From Nostoc sp. MG11 (lineage in GTDB: Bacteria; Cyanobacteriota; Cyanobacteriia; Cyanobacteriales; Nostocaceae), in NCBI RefSeq assembly GCF_014904695.1, contig NZ_JACXXN010000020.1, positions 42,281 through 106,280 on the forward strand: a stretch of 64,000 bases of DNA, given 5' to 3'. A program made the translations under genes and the position numbers. Below, piece by piece: positions 45,401-53,145 of the stretch. The notes under the pieces were generated by a model that made no database searches, was not told the origin of the DNA, and saw nothing but the letters and a program-made list of their open reading frames with translations. Position 1 is the first letter of the stretch. Each line of letters begins with the position of its first letter.

Positions 45401-45436
45401 CCCAAATGTCCGCTCAGGTTTAGCCGTCAACTGCAT
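42407..45436 (-). CDS. caspase-like / NB-ARC / TPR protein
   Basis: A 1009-residue protein in three parts. Residues 8-270: a caspase-fold peptidase (C14) with catalytic His105 in FWAGHGL and Cys155 in IIDACAN. Residues about 283-560: an NB-ARC STAND ATPase with Walker A GMGGIGKS (309-316), Walker B LLVFDD (385-390), ILITTRQQWLG sensor and PLGLELVARYL. A helical linker precedes seven 42-residue TPR units (core SLNNLA.LY.SQGRYSEAEPLY) and a terminal partial unit. This is the architecture of a prokaryotic NLR-like suicide switch: TPRs sense, ATPase oligomerises, caspase executes. It is the last gene of a possible three-gene minus-strand set; the intervening 380 bases are repeats. Confidence 0.93.
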   Translation of the reverse strand: MQLTAKPERTFGLIVGIEKYHETAWNVTGGGPANDALKFAHWLHLHGVPKENIRLCLSALEENHQLIGECGLTVELATEQNISDIVTKFLSPKSGDLLYIFWAGHGLITSERERRLLCADANKQNWQNLDFNSLLVLLGSDKFQIRNHICIIDACANYVLESKGRPTNLGGKAFLSGQPKPDSQQFVLLATREGEQAKVNSENKTGYFSQSVREALEQASTEIFPPNMKIIAEQVKQRLEQLNKNQAPIYLYKQNWDGDREEYRLGTLTSPQNLPRSGVKKFVGREQALATLHEQLQQTQRVAITTVAGMGGIGKSELALQYAQHHWQEATYPGGVCWLRVRDEDLGTQIVAFARAKLGLQLPDDWDLSTQINYIWRQWQAGDVLLVFDDVSKYEQVKPYLPPTEPRFKILITTRQQWLGQSFERLCLEVLEEVAALELLVSFVGDERIQRELHQAKQLCADLGFLPLGLELVARYLQRKPDVSLAKLRQRLADKLLTHRSMQEPSGEMTAQRGVLAAFELSWQELDNQAQKLGCLLSIFALAPIPWYLVERCLPNQDSEDLEDVRDDFLVNLSLLQRTGEETYQLHHLIRQFLSAKLKELAKADELKRGFCQAMVAVAKYIPQTPTLIDIAKVTLAIPHLAGTATVYQAWLSDDDLISPFLGLARFYEGQGAYVQALPWREQSLLSAKKRFGDEHPSVADSLNNLAFLYDSQGRYIEAEPLYIEALAMRKRLLDDEHPDVADSLNNLAVLYNSQARYSEAEPLYIKALAMRKRLLGDEHPSVATSLNNLALLYKSQGRYGDAEPLYIQALEMKKRLLGDEHPSVATGLNNLAVLYNSQARYSDAEPLLIQTLEIDKRLLGDEHPSVAYSLNNLASIYDSQGRYIEAEPLYIEALAMRKRLLGDEHPDVANSLNNLAFLYYSQGRYSEAEPLYIEALAMIKRLLRDEHPYVAKTLNNLAKLYKSQGRYREAEPLLIQALAIAEQSLGANHPDTITIRENLEDLRRNRQP
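42510..43400 (-). repeat. 126-bp tandem repeats encoding TPR units
   Basis: The ACAAAGGTTC motif recurs at 42641, 42767, 42893, 43019, 43145 and 43271, exactly 126 bases apart. This corresponds to the 42-residue TPR units of the caspase-NB-ARC protein, and shows that the sensor part can gain or lose units. Confidence 0.9.
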
Positions 45437-45816
45437 GATGACTTAGCCTCTCACGTTATGGGGAAAATGGCCTAACCCACTAGGGTGTGTTTTCAAACCT
45501 TTTTTGAAGCACCTGAGTCTTTGGAGATCCCCCCAACCCCCCTTTTTAAGGGGGGCTTTTAAAGTTTCTTTTCTCCCCTTTACAAGAGGGGTTAAGGAGG
45601 GTTTTAGAGTTTCTTTTCTCCCCTTTACAAGAGGGGTTAAGGAGGGTTTTAGAGTTTCTTTTCCCCCCTTTTTAAGGGGGGTTAGGGGGGATCTTCTAGT
45701 TTGAAAACAGTCATGAACCCCCTTCCCTAGTAGGAAAGGGGGAAAATTTAAAGCCTCTCTCCTTGTATGGAAGAAGTTTTGAGAGGGGTTTTCTAGATAC
45801 CGTAAAAGGTAAACCA
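45437..45816. repeat. cluster of dispersed G/C-run repeats with 45-bp tandem copies
   Basis: The gap between the caspase and hydrolase genes is built from CCCC(T)n AGGGG arms. A 45-base unit (TTTCTTTTCTCCCCTTTACA and following) occurs at 45565-45609 and 45610-45654, with a variant from 45655. Frames 45443-45865 and 45504-45704 across it code only repeat sequence. The hairpins may affect how far transcription runs from the hydrolase gene into the caspase gene. Confidence 0.85.
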
Positions 45817-46992
45817 TTATGGCAACCTCGAAATAATCGCCTCCCAGGTTTTGGCATTTGTCCAATAAGCACCGTGGGAACGGGGAAATGGTTGTCTGCT
45901 ATCCACTACCACATCCTGCACTCTATCAGAGAAAATTCTATTGCCCACGTAACTGAGAAAATCCCGTAAATCGTAGATATTCAACCATTGCGGGAAATGC
46001 TCTGGCAATAACTGCCCATATTCTAAGCTGTGGAGGGCGTTAATCTCATATAAAAATGGTGCTTGGGAACCAACTGTTACCAATAATTCCACCCCAGACA
46101 ACTGCTGCTGCACTAGCAAATCTACACAAGCGATACCTCCCAAGCTATGGGCGAGTAAAACCACTGGCGGTTCTGCTTGGGCAATTTGTTGCTGGATAAA
46201 CACCCTGATTTTTTCACCCCGCGTCTGATACAACAAAATATCACCAGGCATGGGCGAAATTTTATCAGTTAGTTCAAGGCGGTTTCCTCTGACATAATTT
46301 GTTCCGCTGTGCTGCGCTAGTTCAACAAGTGGCTTTAATAACCAGCTACCCAATCCTAATTCTACGTCTCCCAAAGCCAGAGTCAGCAATTCCACAACAT
46401 GATCCCGCAATTGGGCATCGGTGAGTATGGGGGGAAATTTTTCTTGCAGTTCGCTAATAAACATTGCTTGAGCCACAACTGCTCTAGCTATTGGTGCATA
46501 ATATTCACTCAAATCAGATTCGGAAACTGTGAGTAACGCCTGATGATACGGTTCACTGTGGATAACCGCCTCTCGTGCTGGCTCAAATACCTCTGCAATT
46601 CCCGCCTCTTGCAACTTAGCTTGCAGTTGAGATGTCGGTGTGAGACTTGCTACACGAGATTGTAAAACATCCCCTGGTTCTTCCCCAAAGGGATTTCCTG
46701 ACTCAATCGGTTTCAAAGACAACAGCCGTAATTCATAAAGAGGATCGCGGTATAATTGCCCCCACAATACAATATCTGCGTCTTCTTCTCCTTGAGATAA
46801 AGCTAGTGTCGCATCTTCCAAGGGTACTGATGCCCGATTATCATTGAACTTTGCACCTAATTCACCCCAAAGACAGGGAGCAACTTTGATATCAGGCCGT
46901 TGAGCGTGAATCTTTTGCTCAATTATCTGAAAGGTTTCGTTGTATTCTCGTTCTCTAATGCCTGTACCATGTACAAATATTACGGTGGTCAT
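45817..46992 (-). CDS. alpha/beta hydrolase (lipase-like) beside the caspase gene
   Basis: A 391-residue protein. VIFVHGTGIREREYN at the start gives an oxyanion HG(T)G; VVLLAHSLGGIACVDLL carries the nucleophile Ser in A-H-S-L-G; likely partners are an Asp in NIYDLRDFLSYVGN and a His near RSHGAYWTNAKTW. A helical insertion of about 150 residues separates the halves. Hydrolases of this sort occur as effectors in NTPase-based conflict systems. The next gene downstream is the caspase-NB-ARC gene. Enzyme class fair, substrate unknown. Confidence 0.87.
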   Translation of the reverse strand: MTTVIFVHGTGIREREYNETFQIIEQKIHAQRPDIKVAPCLWGELGAKFNDNRASVPLEDATLALSQGEEDADIVLWGQLYRDPLYELRLLSLKPIESGNPFGEEPGDVLQSRVASLTPTSQLQAKLQEAGIAEVFEPAREAVIHSEPYHQALLTVSESDLSEYYAPIARAVVAQAMFISELQEKFPPILTDAQLRDHVVELLTLALGDVELGLGSWLLKPLVELAQHSGTNYVRGNRLELTDKISPMPGDILLYQTRGEKIRVFIQQQIAQAEPPVVLLAHSLGGIACVDLLVQQQLSGVELLVTVGSQAPFLYEINALHSLEYGQLLPEHFPQWLNIYDLRDFLSYVGNRIFSDRVQDVVVDSRQPFPRSHGAYWTNAKTWEAIISRLP

Positions 46993-47088
46993 TGTGTATC
47001 GGTGGCCAGCGATGCCTGGGTTGGGCTATGCCTATGCAAAGCTTTCCTCTGTATTATTCCTTAGTACTTTCTCTGACACAAGTTGATT

Positions 47089-47517
47089 TCATTCACTTGG
47101 TTTATTAAAAACTTCTAAAATTTGTCGGCAAATCTGTTTGAGCTTATCTTCGATTTCACCAGAAGGCGAAGATGCGCCGACAACACTCCAGTTTTCTACC
47201 GTAGAAAGTCGCCACGCTTCACCGCGATGATCAAATCCAGCGACCTCAACGCCGATCGCACGACGTAAGCCGTTGATGGGATCTTGGTAAAATCGGATTT
47301 GAATCAAAATACTGCGACTTCGCCAGGATTTGCTAATACCAGGAAAGTGAAAGCCAATATCTATAGAATCTGGATCAACCAACTCCCTGGTTTCAGGGTC
47401 ATTTTTCCAAGGTTTGAGATCAGATTTGGCATCAGGAAATTCCAATTTGAACAAGTTAACTACCGTAGCAATCTTGCTGGCGAGTTCAAGGTTGGTTGCC
47501 TGTTCAGCTGCGTTCAC
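47089..47517 (-). CDS. small unknown protein upstream of hydrolase and caspase genes
   Basis: A 142-residue protein starting with GTG. N-terminal and C-terminal helices (EQATNLELASKIATVVNLFK; EIEDKLKQICRQILEVFNKP) flank a beta-rich middle (DIGFHFPGISKSWRSRSILI, RRAIGVEVAGFDHRGEAWRL). No signal peptide or membrane helix, and I do not recognise the family. It lies 96 bases upstream of the hydrolase gene on the same strand, so it may be the first gene of the set and a candidate adaptor or inhibitor. Confidence 0.7.
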   Translation of the reverse strand: MNAAEQATNLELASKIATVVNLFKLEFPDAKSDLKPWKNDPETRELVDPDSIDIGFHFPGISKSWRSRSILIQIRFYQDPINGLRRAIGVEVAGFDHRGEAWRLSTVENWSVVGASSPSGEIEDKLKQICRQILEVFNKPSE

Positions 47518-47874
47518 TAAAAAACACTCCTATATTGCGTCGGCGTCTGGGGATGTGAAAACAGAAAAACCGCCAGAAGGCTTACACTATTGGTGTTTCA
47601 GCTTATCAATACCTTTGAGATTTAGCAACTCTAAATCTTATTTTCCTCACAATCATTATTTACCAACAGATGCCAAAAATTGCTTCTTGTTGTGACTGAG
47701 TAACACCTATTAAGTAATTGTACTTAAAATTTTCAAAATTGCAGATGAAACTCTGCCGTTTGCGAAAAATATAGGATTTTCTACAAAATCCTTTGCTGGC
47801 AAGAAGGATAAATTGCGCCAGCGATCTAAAATTACACTGTTAATAGGCAAACAAAAAGCAAATAAATTCAGTGT
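47518..47874. other. divergent intergenic region before psbQ
   Basis: A 357-base gap. The frame 47414-47695 on the plus strand crosses into it but is mostly antisense to the small unknown gene and has no sensible protein. Promoters for psbQ and the small gene are expected here; none is distinct. Confidence 0.55.
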
Positions 47875-48336
47875 ATGGTGCGTCAACGCTCGATTTTTTC
47901 ATTGATTCTAGTATTATTGGCCACATTTCTCATTAGTTGTGGCGGCCCTGGTGTTGCAGTGGCACCTCCAACCTACACAGCATCTCAACTTGAGAAAATT
48001 CAGACTTATGTTCCCAAAATTCAGACTGTGCGCGATCGCTCAGAAGAATTGAAAACCCTGATTCAAAAAAAAGATTGGATTGATGTGAGTAACTTTATAC
48101 ATGGCCCCATAACAGAAGCAAGGCTGAGTATGACTTATATCACTCCCAACCTTCTACCCAAAGACCAACCCACAGCACGTCAAATAACGCGAGATTTTTT
48201 TAACCACCTGGTTAAAATCGATAAAGCTGCTAACACTAAGAACACTCAGTTGGCCTTGAGTGACTCCCAAGCGGCTTTCGCAGATATTGACAAATTTCTC
48301 CAGTTGCTTCCTCAAACGAGCAGTCAAGTTGAATAA
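47875..48336 (+). CDS. psbQ: photosystem II PsbQ-like lipoprotein (CyanoQ)
   Basis: A 153-residue protein with signal peptide and lipobox L-I-S-C (Cys22), so it should be a lipoprotein on the lumenal face of photosystem II. The mature part is a helical bundle with typical text: IQTYVPKIQTVRDRSEELKT, LIQKKDWIDVSNFIHGPITE and LLPKDQPTARQITRDFFNHL. CyanoQ stabilises the oxygen-evolving complex and dimers. It is monocistronic, with a short gap to the FAD oxidase gene. Confidence 0.94.
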   Translation: MVRQRSIFSLILVLLATFLISCGGPGVAVAPPTYTASQLEKIQTYVPKIQTVRDRSEELKTLIQKKDWIDVSNFIHGPITEARLSMTYITPNLLPKDQPTARQITRDFFNHLVKIDKAANTKNTQLALSDSQAAFADIDKFLQLLPQTSSQVE

Positions 48337-48484
48337 TGAGTGCTGAAGCGCGGTAGCGGGGCGTTTAGCCTGTGCTGAGTGGGGGAGTGGAACAGTGGGG
48401 GAGTAATTATTAAATTTTTGTTCCCTCCTCTCCCTATCCCCCATCCTCCGCTCCTATTTCCCCCATCTTTACCCCAAAAAAGTC

Positions 48485-49594
48485 ATGAATGTAGTGATCA
48501 TTGGTTGTGGAGTAGTTGGGGCTGCGATCGCCTATGAACTGAGTCAAGTTGAAGGGAGCAAAATCACAGTTTTCGACCGACAACCACCCGCCCAAGCTTC
48601 TACAGGTGCAGCACTTGGCGTTTTGATGGGTGTGATTAGCCATAAAATCAAGGGTAAGGCTTGGCAGATGCGACAAACTAGCATCCAACGCTATGAAACC
48701 TTGGTTCCAGAACTAGAAGCCATAACAAGTCGCAAAATCTCTTTCAACCGCCAGGGAATTCTCAGTCTTTGCTTTGAAGAAGAGAATTTTCCGGCATGGG
48801 AAAAGCTAGTAGAAATTCGTCATTCTCAAGGCTGGCAGTTGGAAATTTGGGACACTGTTAAACTCAAAAATATCTGTCCGCAAGTCAACAATACAAAAAT
48901 TACTGGCGCTGTCTATTCTCCTCAAGACCGCCAACTTGATCCAACTGCTCTGACGTTAGCTTTAGTTGAGGCTGCCCAACACAACGGTGTAACTTTCAAA
49001 TTTGGCGTAACTGTTTTGGATGCACCAACACCACCCCCTGAGTCTTCCCCCGAATTTTGCTATCAACTAGAGACTACAGAAGGAAAAATAGCAGCGGATT
49101 GGTTTGTAATTGCGGCGGGACTGGGTTCAACGCCACTAACGGCAAAATTTAACCAAATGGTTGATATCCGCCCTGTGCTGGGGCAAGCATTGCAAGTACG
49201 TTTAGGTCATCCATTGGGAAATCCTGACTTCCAGCCAGTAATCACTGGTAATGATGTCCATATTGTGCCTGTGAACGATGGAGACTACTGGGTGGGTGCA
49301 ACAGTTGAGTTTCCTAGCAACGGCGATGAGATATCGCCAAATCAACAACTGCTGGAATCTGTTCGAGAACAAGCGATCGCTTTTTGCCCAGAGTTAGCAG
49401 CAGCAAGTATAATCCGCAGTTGGTCAGGGTTACGTCCCCGTCCCGAAGGACGCCCAGCACCCGTTATCGGTAAACTACCAGGATTTAATAATGTCCTCCT
49501 GGCCACCGGACACTATCGCAACGGCGTTTTACTAGCACCCGCTACAGCTCATGCAATTCGTGAGATGATTATTTCTCAAGGGACTGGGAAATAA
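48485..49594 (+). CDS. FAD-dependent oxidoreductase, DAO family (ThiO/glycine oxidase-like)
   Basis: A 369-residue flavoprotein. The dinucleotide fold VVIIGCGVVGAAIAYELSQ is at residues 2-20 and QASTGAALGVLMGVISHKIK follows. The D-amino-acid-oxidase C-terminal region is visible: SWSGLRPRPEGRPAPVIGKL and VLLATGHYRNGVLLAPATAH. The family oxidises glycine or other amines to imines; in cyanobacteria a relative, ThiO, serves thiamine synthesis. No thi genes are adjacent, so the substrate is open. Confidence 0.88.
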   Translation: MNVVIIGCGVVGAAIAYELSQVEGSKITVFDRQPPAQASTGAALGVLMGVISHKIKGKAWQMRQTSIQRYETLVPELEAITSRKISFNRQGILSLCFEEENFPAWEKLVEIRHSQGWQLEIWDTVKLKNICPQVNNTKITGAVYSPQDRQLDPTALTLALVEAAQHNGVTFKFGVTVLDAPTPPPESSPEFCYQLETTEGKIAADWFVIAAGLGSTPLTAKFNQMVDIRPVLGQALQVRLGHPLGNPDFQPVITGNDVHIVPVNDGDYWVGATVEFPSNGDEISPNQQLLESVREQAIAFCPELAAASIIRSWSGLRPRPEGRPAPVIGKLPGFNNVLLATGHYRNGVLLAPATAHAIREMIISQGTGK

Positions 49595-49758
49595 AGGGAA
49601 AAGGTTAAAGGGAAAAGCGTAAAGGGATGATTTTTACCTTTCCCCTTTACCTTTCCCCAATGCCCAATCCCTTTTATAAAAAATACCTTTTTATCTTTGT
49701 GCCTTTATTTATATTTAAGGCGCGAAAATTTTGCATTCCAAATTCATAGGAAAATAGC

Positions 49759-50607
49759 GTGTCAATAACAGAACATAAAATCAATGTAGATTCACTAGAA
49801 TGGTTTTATCGGGAATCTTCACCAATTGGTAGAACTGACTTGTTACCTGTGTTGTTGCTGCATGGCATCGTATCACAAAGTTACAGTTGGCGTCAGATTA
49901 TACCTGCTTTAGCCAGCCAGGGTACAAGAGCGATCGCTCCAGATTGGATTGGTTATGGCTTTTCTGCAAAACCAGAAAAACGAGATTTTGCTTACACTCC
50001 CGATGCTTTTATTAAGGCTTTAGAAGGATTTATCAAAGCGTTAGAAATTGAACGTTTTTCTCTAGTTGTGCAAGGATTTTTAGGTTCTGTAGGACTACAA
50101 TATGCCTTGCGTCACCCTGAACAAATTGCTAACTTAGCTATTTTAAATACACCAATTTCAACTGCTGCCAAATTGCCCTGGAAAATTAAACAAATGGGTT
50201 TACCTTTAGTTGGTGAAGTGATGACCCAAGACCCCCTATTAGTTGACCGAACGCTAGAAGGTGGTAGCCGTTACCGAATAGAAGATCAGGATTTAGATGT
50301 TTATCGCAAACCATTTTTGAAAACTTCTGCTTCTGGGCGAAGTCTATTAGGAACTATTCGCAATTTGCAACTCGAACCAGCAATGACAGAAATCGAATCT
50401 GGCTTTAAAGAATGGCAGCAACCAGTTCTTATTCAATGGGGTATGATTGACCCTTGGTTGCCTGTAGACATAGCACAAAATTTTGTCAATTCTGTACCGA
50501 ATACCGAATTAATCAAACTTAATAACGTCGGGCATTATCCTCAAGAACACTACCACGAGGTGATTCTGCAAGACCTTTTACCCTTTGTACGTCGTAAAGA
50601 TTCCTAA
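49759..50607 (+). CDS. alpha/beta hydrolase-fold protein lacking the usual nucleophile
   Basis: A 282-residue protein starting with GTG. The fold is clear: LLHGIVSQSYSWRQIIPALA, APDWIGYGFSAKPEKRDFAY, GMIDPWLPVDIAQNFVNSVP (usual Asp) and LNNVGHYPQEHYHEVI (usual His). At the nucleophile elbow the text is LVVQGFLGSVGLQYALRHPE, where alignment to VVGHSMGG puts Phe107 in place of Ser. It may be a non-hydrolytic relative or use another residue. It resembles Mg-chelatase-associated BchO-type or haloalkane-like folds only loosely. Monocistronic. Confidence 0.85.
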   Translation: MSITEHKINVDSLEWFYRESSPIGRTDLLPVLLLHGIVSQSYSWRQIIPALASQGTRAIAPDWIGYGFSAKPEKRDFAYTPDAFIKALEGFIKALEIERFSLVVQGFLGSVGLQYALRHPEQIANLAILNTPISTAAKLPWKIKQMGLPLVGEVMTQDPLLVDRTLEGGSRYRIEDQDLDVYRKPFLKTSASGRSLLGTIRNLQLEPAMTEIESGFKEWQQPVLIQWGMIDPWLPVDIAQNFVNSVPNTELIKLNNVGHYPQEHYHEVILQDLLPFVRRKDS

Positions 50608-50901
50608 TGAGAATAGAAATCTGGCAAAAATCGATATTATAAAAATGAAACCACAGTCTTGGAAAATTCTGAGCGTTGAAAACTGACACTTAGACTTTTC
50701 AATGATAAACACAGATAAACATCGATGATTTATCTGTGTTTATTAGTGTACCCTGCGGGAAGCCCTTCGGGTGACGCTCCTAACGTCGCTAACGCTACGC
50801 TAACAGCAGTCGCCTGCGGAGGGTTTCCCTCCCGCAGCGCTGCTTCACCACTTCGTGTCTACATCTGTGATTAAAAAAATAAGTTAGAGGTTTTGCTAGT
50901 A
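50608..50901. repeat. dispersed repeats upstream of hemJ
   Basis: A palindromic element (TAAACACAGATAAACATCGA... about 50705-50745), related to 35718-35762, is followed by a GC-rich stretch. That stretch has arms like CCTGCGGGAAGCCCTTCGGG and GCTAACGCTACGCTAACAGC, another common Nostoc spacer repeat. No gene is supported. Confidence 0.75.
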
Positions 50902-51486
50902 ATGGCTTATTCCTGGTATAAAGCATTTCATATTGTCGGATTTGTAGTTTGGTTTGCCGGTTTGTTCTACCTGGTACGTCTTTTCATCTATCACGTTGAA
51001 GCTAATCAAGAACCTGAACCAGCACGCACGATACTGAAGAATCAGTATCAAATTATGGAAAAACGCCTCTACAGTATCATTACGACTCCAGGAATGTTTT
51101 TGACGATAGCAATGGCAATCGGTTTATTAAGCACTGAACCAGATGTTTTAAAAGAAGGTTGGTTGCATATTAAACTACTATTTGTTGCCATTTTAATTGG
51201 CTATCATCATTACTGTGCTCGTCTCATAAAGCAGTTAGCAGCAGATGAGTGTCGCTGGAGTGGTCAGCAGTTACGTGCTTTAAATGAAGCACCTACAGTC
51301 ATGTTAGTAGTGATTGTATTGCTGGCTGTATTTAAGAACAATCTACCTACCGATATCACCGCCTGGGGCATTTTCGGTTTGATTATTTTTATGGCGGTTA
51401 CTATTCAACTTTACGCCAAAAAACGCAAGCGAGATAAAGAGAAGCTGATGACACAAATACCACAAGTTCCTCAAGAACAAAGTTAA
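50902..51486 (+). CDS. hemJ: protoporphyrinogen IX oxidase, HemJ type
   Basis: About 194 residues from ATG 50902; the frame starts three codons earlier at TTG. HemJ is the membrane oxidase of most cyanobacteria lacking HemG/HemY. Four to five helices are visible: AFHIVGFVVWFAGLFYLVRL with the conserved His, TTPGMFLTIAMAIGLL, GWLHIKLLFVAILIGYHHYC with conserved Lys and His, APTVMLVVIVLLAVFK and WGIFGLIIFMAVTIQLYA. It acts at the penultimate steps of heme and chlorophyll synthesis. Confidence 0.94.
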   Translation: MAYSWYKAFHIVGFVVWFAGLFYLVRLFIYHVEANQEPEPARTILKNQYQIMEKRLYSIITTPGMFLTIAMAIGLLSTEPDVLKEGWLHIKLLFVAILIGYHHYCARLIKQLAADECRWSGQQLRALNEAPTVMLVVIVLLAVFKNNLPTDITAWGIFGLIIFMAVTIQLYAKKRKRDKEKLMTQIPQVPQEQS

Positions 51487-51678
51487 ACAAAATTGCCTGA
51501 GATACTTTTAATTAAAGAATGTTAAAAAATATATTTTATATCTCAGGCTTAGACAGATCAAATAAACATTTGGATAAATCTCATCCACTTTTAATTAAAC
51601 TCTTCCTCCGCGCCTCTGCGTGAGAAAAAAATACTTATACGAATGTTTGCTTACAATAGCAAAGAAAGTAAACCCACG

Positions 51679-52539
51679 ATGCAAAACCAGTTATTTAGTA
51701 ATCGAGTGGGCATACTAGCTACAATGCACCAAAAAGAGAGAGTAATTGCTCCACTCTTAGAACAGGAATTAGGAATTAAAGTTATAGTACCGCAAGATTT
51801 TAATACTGATATTTTTGGAACATTTACTAGAGAGGTGAAACGTTCAGGCACTCAAATTGCAGCAGCAAGATTAAAAGCTGAAAAAGCATTGGATATTACA
51901 GGAGAAACTCTAGCGATCGCAAGCGAAGGTAGTTTTGTACCTCATCCCAGCTTACCTTTTATTTACTCTAACAGAGAAATTGTCATTTTGTTAGATAAAG
52001 AGAATAATTTAGAAATTATTGGTGAGGAATTTTCCTTAGAAACTAATTTTAATTATCAAGTGGTAGATAATCTTGAAAATGCAGAAGATTTTGCTAGAAA
52101 AATTGGTTTCCCCGAACATGGAATAGTCATCATGTTTGAGTTATCAGCCAAAAATGATATTAAGATTATCAAAGGTATTACTACAAAAGAAAAACTTTTA
52201 GAAACTGTTAATTTTGCTCTGAATAATTCACTAGATGGGAAAGTGCATATAGAAACAGATATGCGGGCACTTTATAATCCCACACGGATGAAAAATATAG
52301 ATAAAGCCACCCATGACTTGATAATCAAGGTTAATAGCCATTGTCCAAATTGTTCTACACCTGGTTTTGTAATAACTAAAAGCATTAAAGGCTTACCCTG
52401 TGCGATTTGTTATATGCCTACTCCTTTAACTCGTGCGGTAATTTATCAATGTAAAAAATGTAGTTTTAGTCAAGAAAAATTATTTATTGATGGTCAAGAG
52501 TTTGCAGACCCGTCTCAATGTACTTACTGTAATCCCTAG
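51679..52539 (+). CDS. DUF6671-type protein with C-terminal zinc ribbons
   Basis: About 286 residues from ATG 51679; an ATG at 51643 would add 12 residues. The N-terminal half (RVGILATMHQKERVIAPLLE, IVPQDFNTDIFGTFTREVKR, AIASEGSFVPHPSLPFIYSN) is a conserved domain I associate with DUF6671. The C-terminus has cysteine pairs CPNC...CAIC and CKKC...CTYC, matching zinc ribbons. No membrane segments. Function unknown; monocistronic and AT-rich. Confidence 0.7.
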   Translation: MQNQLFSNRVGILATMHQKERVIAPLLEQELGIKVIVPQDFNTDIFGTFTREVKRSGTQIAAARLKAEKALDITGETLAIASEGSFVPHPSLPFIYSNREIVILLDKENNLEIIGEEFSLETNFNYQVVDNLENAEDFARKIGFPEHGIVIMFELSAKNDIKIIKGITTKEKLLETVNFALNNSLDGKVHIETDMRALYNPTRMKNIDKATHDLIIKVNSHCPNCSTPGFVITKSIKGLPCAICYMPTPLTRAVIYQCKKCSFSQEKLFIDGQEFADPSQCTYCNP

Positions 52540-53145
52540 GCTTTAAAGTGAGCGCTAAGATTTAGATAAAACCCCCCCTTGTTAGGTAAAAACATGGGGG
52601 GATCTAAAGTTAAAGTCCGGTAGGGTAATCGGGCTATCTAAGTATTTAATATTTATGCCTTCTTTCTTTGCTCCTCCTGAAGACAGATAAAAATTTCATT
52701 GAAATTATGCGTTGGTATCTTTTGAAAAAAATCCCCCTTTGCTAGATAGTAAAGGGGGATGTAGGGTTAAAGTTTTTCAGGTGATCGGAATATATATTTT
52801 TATTATTTATGATGTTTATATTCATTCCTCCATTAGATAGAGAAACATATTATCAAAATACTCAAGTGTGTATCTTTTATTACGGAAGGTGAATATTATC
52901 CAAAAGTCAACAAGCGATTTAAAATTATTAAAGCGATCGCGTGTTAAAATATCACATTTCGTCTGCTTAAAAACAGAGTTTATAAATTAATAAAAAAGCT
53001 CTCTTGAGGTTGACTAGCAAGAGAGCAGCAATATGGTTATGGTGTGAGGAGCAAACTGAATATTTGCTTTCGTTTATAACCTAACAAGTGAATGTGACAT
53101 GTGGGTAACAATTAGATGAATATTATGCGATCGCTTTATGCTGAG
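52540..53145. repeat. 606-base gene-free region with dispersed hairpins and the importer terminator
   Basis: Two G/C-run hairpins (AACCCCCCCTTGTTAGG...ATGGGGGGAT near 52570-52605; AATCCCCCTTTGC...AAAGGGGGATG near 52730-52762) belong to the dispersed family. The right end holds the terminator of the importer genes. The remaining AT-rich DNA shows no gene. Confidence 0.75.
52992..53026 (-). terminator. intrinsic terminator of the amino acid importer genes
   Basis: On the minus strand GCTCTCTTG pairs with CAAGAGAGC and is followed directly by TTTTTT (AAAAAA at 52992-52997 on the plus strand). It lies 120 bases beyond the ATPase stop codon. This is a textbook Rho-independent terminator. Confidence 0.85.

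Noticed and set aside
45443..45865. Minus-strand 140-residue frame with repeated SLTPLVKGRKETLKP text
   Set aside because: It is a translation of dispersed G/C-run repeats and enters the hydrolase gene out of frame.
47414..47695. Plus-strand 93-residue frame before psbQ
   Set aside because: Mostly antisense to the small unknown gene, with no domain and no ribosome site.
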